Source: Neobacillus massiliamazoniensis (lineage in GTDB: Bacteria; Bacillota; Bacilli; Bacillales; Cytobacillaceae). Taken from it: 64,000 nt of DNA. The notes beneath the pieces are model-generated. The model saw only the letters and a program-made list of their open reading frames with translations. It was not told the DNA's origin and made no database searches. The first letter of the stretch is position 1. Each line of letters opens with the position of its first letter. This document shows, piece by piece, positions 8,075 through 16,290 of the stretch. The DNA lies in assembly GCF_001048695.1 (NCBI RefSeq), contig NZ_CVRB01000004.1:744001-808000 (forward strand), read 5' to 3'. The translations under genes and the position numbers were made by a program.

Positions 8075-9394
8075 TTAAGTCCGATCAATTAACTGACACA
8101 TCATCATCGCTTTTCCAACCAACAGTCCGTCGTTAAAAACTTCCACGTCCACTTTCCCAAATTTCCGTCCCACTTCGAGAACCTTTGGGTAAATTTCTAA
8201 TTTACTCTCCATTTGAACCGGTTTTAAAAAGTAAATCGTCATATTTTCGACAACTAGATCGCCTTTTTTATAGCTTCGTAAGATCCGATTGGCAGCTTCA
8301 GATACGATTGTTGTAAATACACCGTATGAAATGGTTCCAAGATGGTTGGTCATTTGTGGTGATACTTCGCAAGTGTATACCTCTTCACCTTTATCCACTC
8401 CCTGCATTAAAACCATTTGATTGGTCACAATGTCATCAATCGTTTCTCCCACTTGGGGTTGGCGCTGGTTCATTTGCAGTGCTTTTAAGACATCCTGCCT
8501 GCTAATAATTCCTTCTAATCGATTGGCGTCATCGACAACAGGAAGAACTTCGATTCCCTCCCAAACCATCATATGTGCTGTCGAAGCAACACTTGTCTTT
8601 CCGTGCACTGTCATCGGATTCTTAGTCATAATTTTTTCAATGGAAGTTTCAAAGTCCTGACCGAGAATGTCCTTTGACGTCACAATCCCTTGGACTTTCA
8701 TGTTTTGATCCGCTACAGGATAACGGCTATGCGTTGTTTTTTGATTGTATTCATGCCATTTTGCCACTTGATCAGTTGTTTTTAGATAAATTGTCTCCGG
8801 AAGCGGCGTTAAAATATCTTCAACTAAAATAATTTCTTTTTTTATTAATTGATCGTATATGGCCCGGTTAATCATCGTGGCAACCGTAAATGTATCATAG
8901 CTGGTCGAAATAATCGGTAGTTCCAGTTTATCGGCAAGCCTTTTCACATGATCGTCCGTATCGAATCCTCCGGTTATGAGCACTGCAGCACCTGCTTTTA
9001 ATGCAAGCTCATGTGCTTGTGTCCGGTTTCCGACTATTAGTAGGTTATCTGCCTCGGTATAGCGCATCATTGCCTCTAATTTCATTGCACCAATGACAAA
9101 TTTATTTAGAGTTTTATGTAAGCCTGTTCTGCCGCCTAAAACCTGACCGTCTACAATATTAACCACTTCAGCAAAAGTAAGTTTTTCAATATTTTCTTTT
9201 TTCTTTCGCTCTATTCTAATTGTACCGACTCTTTCAATCGTACTGACATATCCTTTATTTTCTGCTTCTTTGATGGCTCGATAGGCTGTACCTTCACTCA
9301 CGTTCATCGCTTTGGCGATTTGGCGCACGGATATTTTTTCACCTATTGTGAGTTCATCAATATATTGTAAGATTTGTTCATGCTTTGTAGCCAA
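8075..9394 (-). CDS. ytoI: CBS/DRTGG/hot-dog domain protein YtoI
   Basis: About 439 residues. An N-terminal winged helix (KISVRQIAKAMNVSEGTAYRAIKEAE) is followed by a DRTGG domain (~70-185), two CBS repeats (~195-310: VQGIVTSKDILG; LEGIISRQDVLKA) and a C-terminal hot-dog thioesterase-like domain (~320-435: VSPQMTNHLGTISYGVF). This order is that of B. subtilis YtoI; the ligand and regulatory target are unknown, though CBS/DRTGG domains usually bind adenine nucleotides. I prefer TTG at 9394 (MATKHEQ) because AAGGGTG lies the right distance upstream; a GTG at 9403 would overlap that RBS. Confidence 0.85.
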   Translation of the reverse strand: MATKHEQILQYIDELTIGEKISVRQIAKAMNVSEGTAYRAIKEAENKGYVSTIERVGTIRIERKKKENIEKLTFAEVVNIVDGQVLGGRTGLHKTLNKFVIGAMKLEAMMRYTEADNLLIVGNRTQAHELALKAGAAVLITGGFDTDDHVKRLADKLELPIISTSYDTFTVATMINRAIYDQLIKKEIILVEDILTPLPETIYLKTTDQVAKWHEYNQKTTHSRYPVADQNMKVQGIVTSKDILGQDFETSIEKIMTKNPMTVHGKTSVASTAHMMVWEGIEVLPVVDDANRLEGIISRQDVLKALQMNQRQPQVGETIDDIVTNQMVLMQGVDKGEEVYTCEVSPQMTNHLGTISYGVFTTIVSEAANRILRSYKKGDLVVENMTIYFLKPVQMESKLEIYPKVLEVGRKFGKVDVEVFNDGLLVGKAMMMCQLIDRT

Positions 9395-9486
9395 GTGCTT
9401 CACCCTTCATATTAAAATTCCTATACTTTATTATAAAGAGTTAAAAGCCTTGATACAATGCGGATTCGTACTTAGAGGTGAATAAT

Positions 9487-9537
9487 TTAAAAGCGGAAGC
9501 GCCTTGGGTCGCTTCCGGTTTACTTTTATGGAGCTGG
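9487..9537 (-). repeat. Family B dispersed repeat, truncated copy
   Basis: Keeps only the outer parts of family B (AAAGCGGAAGCGCCTTGG and the ATGGAGCTGGAC end); the central hairpin is deleted. Same short form as at 57422-57490. Confidence 0.7.
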
Positions 9538-9543
9538 ACAACC

Positions 9544-9783
9544 TCAATGAAATGAACGCAATTTCTTCCTTGAGCGCTCCGGGGTCTGCATTTTTTGTTT
9601 TTGCCTTTTTGGACTATATAGAAGCCCGGTCAAATTTCCTGCTATGACAATTAGCGCAAAGAAAAGCCACGAAATAGAAAATATCCCTTGTGCCCCGCTT
9701 GCTGTTATTGATAATTTTGGAACCGCATAATACAGCATAAATCCACAAAGCAATAGGCAAAGTAAATATCTGTTCTTTTTCAA
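9544..9783 (-). CDS. Small hypothetical membrane protein
   Basis: 79 residues from TTG at 9783, chosen because a run of five Gs (RBS-like) lies about eight bases upstream; the longer ORF to 9855 lacks an RBS. Two hydrophobic segments (LLCLLLCGFMLYYAVP and WLFFALIVIAGNLTGLLY) flank a short polar loop, and the tail is strongly basic. I do not recognise the family. It lies just downstream of ytkL on the same strand and may share its transcript. Confidence 0.5.
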   Translation of the reverse strand: MKKNRYLLCLLLCGFMLYYAVPKLSITASGAQGIFSISWLFFALIVIAGNLTGLLYSPKRQKQKMQTPERSRKKLRSFH

Positions 9784-9864
9784 TCCCGATTCCCCCTTTT
9801 TAAAACTGCTTGTTTTATTTTTATGCAAAAGAGAGGAAAAAAAGTAGGTGAACACCTAGAACAT

Positions 9865-10545
9865 TTAAATTTCGATTACATCGCCAGGCAGCATGACCTT
9901 TCCATTTTGACTGTCCAACATTTTGATAAACTTATGCGGATCCTGTTTAATTGGCGGGAAGGTGTTGTAGTGCATCGGCACAACCATTTTAGCATTTAAT
10001 AGTTTAGCCGCATACGCCGCATCCTCTGGCCCCATAGTGAAGTTATCGCCAATCGGTAAAAAAGCGATATCAATCGGGTGCCGTTCACCAATTAATTTCA
10101 TGTCGGAAAACAAGCCTGTATCTCCGGCATGATAAATCGTTTTTCCTTCATTCATAAACAAAATCCCCGCAGGCATACCGCAATATATCATTTCGTTATT
10201 TTTGGTAACAAATCCTGAACCGTGAAAGGCTTGCGTCAATTTTACCTTACCAAAGGCAAATTGATAGGAACCACCAATATGCATCTCATGGGTATTTACC
10301 CCCTGCCAGCTTAAAAATGTTCCTAAGTCAGCATTTGCCACTACAAGCGCATGATCTCTTTTTGCAAGCTCTACAGTATCTCCTACATGGTCGTTATGGC
10401 CATGTGATAGGATAATGACATCCACTTTTACATCTTCTGCCTTTAAATCAGTTAAAGGATTGCCCGTTATAAATGGGTCAATCATAATTGTTTTTCCATT
10501 TGTTTGAATCTGAACAACAGAATGACCATGATAAGAAATTCTCAT
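9865..10545 (-). CDS. ytkL: Metal-dependent hydrolase YtkL (UPF0173, metallo-beta-lactamase fold)
   Basis: 226 residues, standard length for UPF0173. The metal site HGHNDHVGD (~49-57) is the family's HxHxDH motif; further ligands are HGSG near residue 110 and the HAGDTGLFSD segment. Substrate is not established. Start ATG at 10543-10545 has GGGAG upstream. Divergent from the M24 peptidase gene, as in related Bacilli. Confidence 0.92.
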   Translation of the reverse strand: MRISYHGHSVVQIQTNGKTIMIDPFITGNPLTDLKAEDVKVDVIILSHGHNDHVGDTVELAKRDHALVVANADLGTFLSWQGVNTHEMHIGGSYQFAFGKVKLTQAFHGSGFVTKNNEMIYCGMPAGILFMNEGKTIYHAGDTGLFSDMKLIGERHPIDIAFLPIGDNFTMGPEDAAYAAKLLNAKMVVPMHYNTFPPIKQDPHKFIKMLDSQNGKVMLPGDVIEI

Positions 10546-10724
10546 TTAAAAATGCTCCCTTCAATCTTTTATATTTTATAATTCCATAGTTAAATCAAAT
10601 TTCCTTCAACCTTCTCTAGCTATTCCACGGAATGTTTATTTTAAATCGAAAAAGGTCAGTTAGTTTACTTTTTTATTTTAAATTGGTACTCTCGAATTAG
10701 ATTTTTATTTTAGGGGGAGAGAAT

Positions 10725-11822
10725 ATGAAAAAACGTTTGGAAAAACTTCAGACTTGGATGAAGGAAAATGATATTGAAGTAAGCTTCGTTACCTCTTCTG
10801 AAAATGTATTTTATTTAAGCGGCTATTATACCGATCCGCATGAACGATTACTTGCTTTAGTTGTTTTTAAAGAAGAAGAACCATTGCTTGTTTGCCCGGA
10901 AATGGAGGTTCTTAATGCCAGAGGTTCTGGATGGGAACATGAAATAATGGGCTTTAGCGACATCGACAACCCTTGGGAAATGGTAAAACAGGCCATCAGT
11001 AAAAGAGTAAAAGAAGTGTCCAAGGCAGCCATTGAAAAAGAACACTTAAATGTGGAACGCTATGAACTGCTTTCCTCATTACTTCCTAAAGCTGCATTTA
11101 TTTCAGCCGAAGAAAAGCTAAGAACATTGCGTATGATTAAAGATGCCAAGGAATTAAAAATAATTGAAGAGGCCTGTGCCCTTGCTGATTATGCAGTGGA
11201 ATTCGGCGTTAGTGAAATAAAGGAAGGCAAAACAGAATTAGACGTTCTTAATGCCGTTGAATATGCACTTAAGAAAAAAGGTGTAACGGAAATGTCTTTT
11301 GCCACCATGGTCCTTACGGGAGCAAATGCGGCTTCACCTCATGGAAACCCTGGTGAGACAAAAATTAAAAAAGGCGATCTCGTTCTATTCGATTTAGGTG
11401 TTGTCGTCGATCGTTATTGTTCAGATATCACGAGGACAGTCGCTTATGGAGACATTCATGATAAGCAAAAAGAAATCTATGATACGGTTTTAAAAGCTCA
11501 ACTAGCTGCTGTTGAAGCTAGCAAGCCAGGAGTCACTGCTGCAGATGTTGATCTTACCGCACGTAGAATCATTGCTGAAGCAGGTTATGGCGAATATTTC
11601 CCACACCGTCTCGGTCACGGTCTTGGGATCAGCGTTCATGAATACCCATCCTTAACTGAAACCAATCAATTGGTGCTTGAAGAAGGGATGGTCTATACGA
11701 TCGAACCGGGTATTTATGTACCTAATGTAGCTGGAGTGCGGATTGAAGATGATGTATATGTTACCAATGATGGAGTAAAAGTGTTAACAAAATTCCCGAA
11801 AGAACTTCAAATTATTAAATAG
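10725..11822 (+). CDS. M24 family Xaa-Pro dipeptidase/aminopeptidase
   Basis: 365 residues. The N-terminal creatinase-like domain covers ~1-125. The pita-bread catalytic domain has the five dimetal ligands: two Asp in LVLFDLGVVVDRYCSDITR, His in HRLGHGLGISVHE, Glu in YTIEPGIYV and Glu in RIEDDVYV. These enzymes release residues N-terminal to proline, in the cytoplasm. RBS GGGGGAGAG before ATG at 10725. PepQ is the closest name I would give, but family members are hard to tell apart by eye. Confidence 0.88.
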   Translation: MKKRLEKLQTWMKENDIEVSFVTSSENVFYLSGYYTDPHERLLALVVFKEEEPLLVCPEMEVLNARGSGWEHEIMGFSDIDNPWEMVKQAISKRVKEVSKAAIEKEHLNVERYELLSSLLPKAAFISAEEKLRTLRMIKDAKELKIIEEACALADYAVEFGVSEIKEGKTELDVLNAVEYALKKKGVTEMSFATMVLTGANAASPHGNPGETKIKKGDLVLFDLGVVVDRYCSDITRTVAYGDIHDKQKEIYDTVLKAQLAAVEASKPGVTAADVDLTARRIIAEAGYGEYFPHRLGHGLGISVHEYPSLTETNQLVLEEGMVYTIEPGIYVPNVAGVRIEDDVYVTNDGVKVLTKFPKELQIIK

Positions 11823-11843
11823 TATTTTTGGATTTTTTTAACA

Positions 11844-11872
11844 TTGAATAAGATACCATTTTGATGTAATAT
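11844..11872 (+). promoter_or_regulatory. Sigma-A promoter of a structured RNA
   Basis: TTGAAT (11844-11849), 17-bp spacer, TAATAT (11867-11872). It is 22 bp after the M24 peptidase stop and points at non-coding sequence ending in a strong terminator. Confidence 0.65.
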
Positions 11873-11879
11873 AAAAATA

Positions 11880-12117
11880 CAAGCTGCGTTGTACGTAATG
11901 TTAATAAAGTTTTAACCGATATGCTGTAATAGGGAGTTTTATCATCGAAACCGGAATGACATGCCTCTGTCTATAGGACTTGGAGGACAGGCAGAAAGGT
12001 TTTGCGCGAACACCCACTTTGAGGAGTGGTGGTTAAAAAACTTTCTTAAATTGAATTACGGCAAATGCGGCTCGTATACATACACTTAAACCAGTTCCTT
12101 TTGGAGCTGGTTTTTTG
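11880..12117 (+). ncRNA. Structured non-coding RNA, 6S-like architecture
   Basis: The segment between a promoter and an intrinsic terminator has no ORF. It folds into a rod. The closing stem pairs 11882-11890 with 12064-12072, 11894-11899 with 12055-12060, and 11901-11917 with 12031-12049 (nearly perfect). Inside are an unpaired 5' stretch (~11918-11945), an apical stem (11946-11952 with 11998-12004, topped by 11962-11970 with 11986-11993) and a small 3' hairpin (~12009-12030). A rod with a central bubble, a 3'-side hairpin and about 190 nt between stem ends is how 6S RNA looks. The terminator CCAGTTCC-tttt-GGAGCTGG-T6 ends it. I cannot confirm the family by eye. Confidence 0.55.
12088..12117 (+). 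terminator. Terminator of the 6S-like RNA
   Basis: AAACCAGTTCC-ttt-GGAGCTGG followed by TTTTTTG; strong intrinsic terminator. Confidence 0.85.
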
Positions 12118-12155
12118 TTTGTCTTCTCTCGGATCATCTTCCTCTTGTTTTTTAA

Positions 12156-12447
12156 ACGGTCGGGCACCATCTAAAAAAAATAGTGACCGAATTAGCAAAA
12201 TTACCACTCAGGCGGGCACTATCTTAAACAATAGTGACCGAAATCGTGAAAATATCATTCGGTCGGGCACTATTTAAAACAATAGTGATCGAAATTGCAA
12301 AAATACCACTCGGTCGGGCACTATTTTAAACAATAGTTACCGAAATTGCGAAAATATCACTCAGTCGGAAACTATCTTAAACAATAGTGACCGAAATTGC
12401 GAAAATATCACTCAGTCGGGCACTATTTTAAACAATAGTGACCGAAT
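12156..12447. repeat. Tandem array, six ~51-bp units, each an inverted repeat
   Basis: Six units in which CGGGCAC (or a variant) recurs at about 12161, 12213, 12264, 12315, 12366 and 12417. Each unit holds CACTATT-TTAAAC-AATAGTG, or a variant, flanked by CGGTC and ACCG, so each can form a hairpin. Stops occur in the frames, so it is not coding. It lies between the convergent 6S-like RNA and ald. Confidence 0.9.
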
Positions 12448-12527
12448 TTTTATTTATATCTGCGAATTTTAATGGTATAGCCCCTGTTTTTCACAAATAA
12501 CTTAGCTTAGTTAAACGAAGCAACATC

Positions 12528-12621
12528 TTATGCGCGAATTGAACGGATATATGAGCGAAAAATTAAATATATGCGCGAATCTGAAGCATTTATGCGCGAA
12601 AATTTAATTATATGCGCGAAT
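12528..12621. repeat. Tandem array, five ~20.5-bp units (TATGCGCGAA)
   Basis: ATGCGCGAA, with one ATGAGCGAA variant, recurs at 12530, 12551, 12571, 12592 and 12612 (steps 21, 20, 21, 20) with A/T-rich spacers. A lone related TATATCTGCGAA lies at about 12456-12467. The same period and core appear at 60004-60078. From 12622 to 12770 I see nothing further. Confidence 0.85.
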
Positions 12622-12770
12622 CACATCTCCGGAGGCAGAGCTGGGAGTTGGGCAGTAATCGAAGTAGATCTGTAACCATATTTAAAAAAATTCAATAGTA
12701 TTGCCTTCTACCCCACATTTTTTTCAAGATCAGCCCTTTTTGGGATATCCTCTTCTTACTAAAATTTCTA

Positions 12771-13889
12771 TCATTGTTCAAGTAATTCCCTTGTATTTTT
12801 AAATTCAAGCCCCTGGGCTTCTGCCACAGCTTGATAAGTTACATAACCACGGAATGTATTGATTCCTTTTAACAACGCTTCATTTTCAAGACAGGCTTTT
12901 TTATATCCTTTATTTGCAATTTCAATTGCATATGGGACCGTAACATTCGTCAAGGCAAAGGTAGAGGTTCTTGGGACTGCACCAGGCATATTTGCTACGG
13001 CATAATGGACAACACCATGCTTCATATAGGTTGGATTGTCATGGGTTGTAATTCGGTCTGTCGTTTCGAAAATACCGCCTTGGTCAATGGCAATATCTAC
13101 AACGACACTTCCTGGCTTCATTGCTTGAATCATTTCCTCTGTCACTAACTTCGGTGCTTTTGCTCCAGGGATAAGAACAGCACCGATCACTAAGTCAGAT
13201 TCCTTAACAGCTTCAGTGATGTTATAAGGGTTAGACATTAACGTCGTAATTTCAGCACCAAAAATATCATCCAATTGCCGCAGACGATCCGGATTCAAGT
13301 CGATAATCGTTACCTTTGCACCTAAACCAATGGCCATTTTTGCTGCATTCGTACCTGCTACCCCTCCACCAATAATGGTGACAGAACCTCTTTGCACACC
13401 CGGTACACCCGAGAGGAGAATTCCTTTCCCCCCATTTACTTTTTCTAAAAATTGTGCCCCAACCTGCGGTGCCATTCTTCCCGCAACTTCACTCATAGGA
13501 GTCAATAATGGCAAACTTCTGTTAGGCAGTTGTACGGTTTCATACGCAATTCCAACCACTTTTTGATCGATTAATGCCTTTGTCAACTCCGGTTCTGGTG
13601 CCAGGTGTAGGTATGTAAATAGGATTAAACCTTCGCGAAAATATTGATATTCACTAGGTAGCGGTTCTTTTACTTTCATCACCATTTCCATCGACCAAGC
13701 ATCTTTTGCTGATTGGACCAGCTTCGCCCCCGCAGATTGGTAATCATCGTCAGTAAAGCCTGAACCGTCGCCAGCTCCTCGCTCGATCCATACCTCATGA
13801 CCAAATTTTAATAGGTTTACTACTCCTGCTGGTGTCATCGCCACACGGTTTTCATTGTTTTTGATTTCTTTAGGTATCCCGATCCGCAT
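12771..13889 (-). CDS. ald: Alanine dehydrogenase
   Basis: 372 residues from the ATG at 13889, which has GGAGGT seven bases upstream and opens with the family N-terminus MRIGIPKEIKNNENRVA; the longer frame has no RBS. It catalyses reversible NAD-dependent deamination of L-alanine to pyruvate and ammonium, used for alanine catabolism and during sporulation. The Rossmann loop VTIIGGGVAGTNAAKMA is at ~168-184, and the domain-closing segment with YAVANMPGAVPRTST lies near 290. The size is typical. It converges on the repeat field downstream. Confidence 0.96.
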   Translation of the reverse strand: MRIGIPKEIKNNENRVAMTPAGVVNLLKFGHEVWIERGAGDGSGFTDDDYQSAGAKLVQSAKDAWSMEMVMKVKEPLPSEYQYFREGLILFTYLHLAPEPELTKALIDQKVVGIAYETVQLPNRSLPLLTPMSEVAGRMAPQVGAQFLEKVNGGKGILLSGVPGVQRGSVTIIGGGVAGTNAAKMAIGLGAKVTIIDLNPDRLRQLDDIFGAEITTLMSNPYNITEAVKESDLVIGAVLIPGAKAPKLVTEEMIQAMKPGSVVVDIAIDQGGIFETTDRITTHDNPTYMKHGVVHYAVANMPGAVPRTSTFALTNVTVPYAIEIANKGYKKACLENEALLKGINTFRGYVTYQAVAEAQGLEFKNTRELLEQ

Positions 13890-13985
13890 GCTTATACCTC
13901 CACTATTTTTTAAAATAATCAGTTTCATTTTTCAACAAATATTGGTTTCCAAATTTTGAACAAACAATCAAAATAATATATTAGT

Positions 13986-14014
13986 AAAGCTTTGCAGGAA
14001 GTCGGCAAAGCTTT
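13986..14014 (-). terminator. Perfect 10-bp inverted repeat, probable terminator
   Basis: AAAGCTTTGC-9 nt-GCAAAGCTTT, directly downstream of the broken small gene on the minus strand. The T-tail is weak on that side. Confidence 0.45.
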
Positions 14015-14028
14015 ATTCTTTTTACAGC

Positions 14029-14276
14029 CTAGTATGGATATCCGTAGCCATATCCAGGGATTAATAATGCCCCAGCTGTTAACCCAGCCAAGAATGGGAA
14101 TCCAAATCAAAAGCCTATTCTGCCAAATCCTCCAAACCAAAAGCCAAACGGTCTAAAACCCCATCCCCAGCCTCCCCAAATACGGGTATCATTTGGATCA
14201 ATATTAGAGTCATGCGTGTAATAACCATTCCCTGGCCTATATACAAATGGTTATTAATCGTTATCCTCCTCATATT
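14029..14276 (-). pseudogene. Broken small glycine/aromatic-rich protein gene
   Basis: The minus-strand frame ending in TAG at 14029-14031 reads VYRPGNGYYTHDSN, then a Gly/Trp/Phe-rich stretch (IWGGWGWGFRPFGFWFGGFG), then an in-frame TGA, then FGFPFLAGLTAGALL and PGYGYGYPY before the stop. It also lacks a start in this frame: a good RBS (GAGGAGG) at about 14270 precedes a different frame. So there is both a nonsense codon and a frameshift or lost start. The composition resembles small aromatic/Gly-rich spore-coat-type proteins, but I do not recognise the family. Confidence 0.6.
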
Positions 14277-14373
14277 TATTACATTACACACTAAAGAATA
14301 TGCAATGAGGAAAATAAATTCTTGGGTTAATGTCCTGCTTGCCTTAAATCTTTAAGACAAATACACATAAATA

Positions 14374-14400
14374 AAAAGGCCGCCTGTTAAGAAGGCCAGC
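14374..14400 (-). terminator. Terminator after the 52-residue ORF
   Basis: On the minus strand GGCC-11 nt-GGCC is followed by TTTTTATTT, 30 bp after the stop at 14427. Confidence 0.55.
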
Positions 14401-14426
14401 CTTTCCGATATTATTTAGATACATGC

Positions 14427-14585
14427 CTAGCCTTCCATTCCAGTGTATTCATCGCGAAGATGTTCAACATCGTCTTGTCCAATAAAGCCGCTATTATAAG
14501 AATTCATTATTTGTTCACTTACCTCGTTTGTTCCTTGTTCATCAAAATCAAATGTAAATTTCCCCTTCTGGTCGCGTTTTGTCAT
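14427..14585 (-). CDS. Small hypothetical protein (52 residues)
   Basis: Begins MTKRDQKGKFTFDFDEQG, continues with a short acidic helix-prone stretch (VSEQIMNSYNSGF) and ends EYTGMEG. ATG at 14585 has AAAGGAG nine bases upstream, and a terminator follows, so it looks like a real single-gene transcript. It is soluble, acidic and without Cys. Family not recognised. It is divergent from the uspA gene. Confidence 0.6.
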   Translation of the reverse strand: MTKRDQKGKFTFDFDEQGTNEVSEQIMNSYNSGFIGQDDVEHLRDEYTGMEG

Positions 14586-14691
14586 GAATCAAATCTCCTT
14601 TTCTATATCATTTACCTCATTATTGTTCGAAATATTGCAATACATATACACCGTTTTATCTTGTATAATGAAAGAAAGGAGATGGTTAATT

Positions 14692-15141
14692 ATGGGACAC
14701 ACCTATCAAAATATTTTAGTAGCAGTTGATGGGTCCAAAGAAGCAGAATGGGCATTTAAGAAGGGGATTGAAATTGCCAAAAGAAATGGCGCCAACTTAC
14801 TGTTAGTTCATATCATTGACACAAGAACGTTTGCGATGGTTGAAGCATATGATCGAACAATTGCAGAAAAAGCAGACAATTTGGCAACAGAATTGCTTCA
14901 AAACTATCAAAATATCGCACAGGAAGCGGGAGTCAAAAAGGTTTCATATGAAATTGACTTCGGCAATCCAAAAATAAAAATACCTAAAGACATGGCTATT
15001 AAACACCAAATTGATTTAATCATTTGTGGTGCGACAGGCATGAATGCTGTCGAACGATTCTTTATCGGCAGCGTCTCTGAACATATTATTCGGTATGCAA
15101 AATGTGATGTTATTGTCGTACGCACAGAAAAAGACTCATAA
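14692..15141 (+). CDS. Universal stress protein, UspA family
   Basis: 149 residues from ATG at 14692 (GAAAGGAG upstream; the longer frame to 14584 has no RBS). The Usp fold starts QNILVAVDGSKEAEWAFKKG, and the C-terminal ATP-binding motif reads GATGMNAVERFFIGSVSE, a G-2x-G-9x-G-[S] pattern, so ATP binding is likely. TATAAT at 14664-14669 is a probable -10. Its exact role in stress survival cannot be read from the sequence. Confidence 0.9.
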   Translation: MGHTYQNILVAVDGSKEAEWAFKKGIEIAKRNGANLLLVHIIDTRTFAMVEAYDRTIAEKADNLATELLQNYQNIAQEAGVKKVSYEIDFGNPKIKIPKDMAIKHQIDLIICGATGMNAVERFFIGSVSEHIIRYAKCDVIVVRTEKDS

Positions 15142-15267
15142 CATATAGTATTAAAAGTGCGTAACTTTCATAAAGTTGCGTGCTTTTTATTTTTATTAAA
15201 CAATAAATCGTGAAAGCACTATGGTTGTATAGTAAAATAAAACTAACAACATGTTTTGGAGGCTTTT

Positions 15268-15582
15268 ATGGAAGGACATTTTATTTTCGATGAGCGACTA
15301 AAGATATTCCTACCTGATTTATCCGAGGATTGGGATGATTATAACGAAGAAACACAGCAACAAATTCTTTTTCATTGGGAACAAATTCGCGGAGCCATTC
15401 CAGACCGAATCTTAGAGTTAGAGGAGATTATTAACAAGAAACAAGCACAGCTTTCCGATGAAAGCGATTTTCCCCGTTCTTGTTTACTTAACAGCGAAAT
15501 CGCAGAGCTAGCCTCTATTATCAATGATTTATGGATTTGGTACAGGGCAAACCAGACTCTATCAACGAAAATTCATCACTAG
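15268..15582 (+). CDS. Hypothetical protein, 104 residues
   Basis: Start ATG at 15268 is favoured by TTGGAGG five bases upstream; a TTG at 15256 is part of that RBS. The protein (MEGHFIFDERLKIFLPDLSEDW...) is acidic, rich in Trp and helical, without membrane segments. The segment from ~40-60 (IPDRILELEEIINKKQAQL) may form a short coiled coil. I do not recognise it. A family B repeat starts immediately after its stop. Confidence 0.6.
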   Translation: MEGHFIFDERLKIFLPDLSEDWDDYNEETQQQILFHWEQIRGAIPDRILELEEIINKKQAQLSDESDFPRSCLLNSEIAELASIINDLWIWYRANQTLSTKIHH

Positions 15583-15703
15583 AAAAGCGGAAGCGCCTTG
15601 GTCAGCCCCGACAAGCATAAGACGAGCCGGCATGAAGGTTGCTTTTTAACCTTCTTGACGGATTGGCTTATGACCTCGAGGGGCTAGGCGCTTGAGCTGG
15701 ACA
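15583..15703. repeat. Family B dispersed repeat, full copy
   Basis: Starts AAAAGCGGAAGCGCCTTGG and ends AGGCGCTTGAGCTGGAC, with CATAAG/CTTATG and AAGGTT/AACCTT inner arms; nested imperfect hairpin of about 120 bp directly after the preceding stop codon. Confidence 0.85.
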
Positions 15704-15742
15704 TTTCACGAAGTCCAATGATATTAATTCTGATAATATTAG

Positions 15743-15773
15743 AAAAGCGGAAGGTCCTCGCCTTCCGCTTTTA
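15743..15773. terminator. Bidirectional terminator before moaB
   Basis: AAAAGCGGAAGG-6 nt-CCTTCCGCTTTT; symmetric arms ending in T-runs on both strands, between convergent genes. Confidence 0.8.
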
Positions 15774-15774
15774 C

Positions 15775-16290
15775 TTATAGATCTTTATTGATTTCTCTTA
15801 CAGTATGACCGATTTCAGGTAAAATTAGTTTTTTCATTGCTAGATTAACCGCACCGGTTGAGCCTGGTGTGGAAAAGATCACTTTATTCTTGACAACCCC
15901 AGCAATTGCCCTTGAAAGTATAGCAGCTGACCCGATATCCTCTTGATAGCTTAACATTCTGAACAGCTCACCGAAGCCAACGATTTCTTTATCAAGAAGG
16001 CCACGGACCGTTTCAATGGTTACATCGCGCATGGCGATTCCTGTCCCTCCATTAGTAAGGATGACATCAATGTCCTCTCTTGCGCATGCTTTAATAATTT
16101 CATTTCTTATTGGATTCATCTCATCCTTAACAATCACGTAGTCAACAATTTTATGCCCCTCTTGTTCGAGCAGGTCTATCATTAGCCTTCCGCTTTTGTC
16201 AGTCTCCTTATCTCTCGTATCGCTAACAGTAATGACTTTACAATTTACCGTTCTCGGTGCCTCATTCTTATGTTCTTGAGTGCTCACCAC
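15775..16290 (-). CDS. moaB: Molybdopterin adenylyltransferase-type protein MoaB
   Basis: 171 residues. The MoaB/MogA fold is shown by VSDTRDKETDKSGRLM (~22-37), LTNGGTGIAMRDVT (~78-91) and STPGSTGAVNLAM (~140-152), the pterin/nucleotide-binding loops. It adenylylates molybdopterin in molybdenum-cofactor synthesis. Start GTG at 16290 has AGGTG seven bases upstream; it overlaps the end of the EcsC-family gene by 23 bp, so the two form an operon. Confidence 0.93.
   Translation of the reverse strand: MVSTQEHKNEAPRTVNCKVITVSDTRDKETDKSGRLMIDLLEQEGHKIVDYVIVKDEMNPIRNEIIKACAREDIDVILTNGGTGIAMRDVTIETVRGLLDKEIVGFGELFRMLSYQEDIGSAAILSRAIAGVVKNKVIFSTPGSTGAVNLAMKKLILPEIGHTVREINKDL

Noticed and set aside
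12156..12447. Coding repeat (51 bp = 17 codons)
   Set aside because: Stops fall within the units in the frames, there is no RBS, and conservation follows the palindrome rather than codons.
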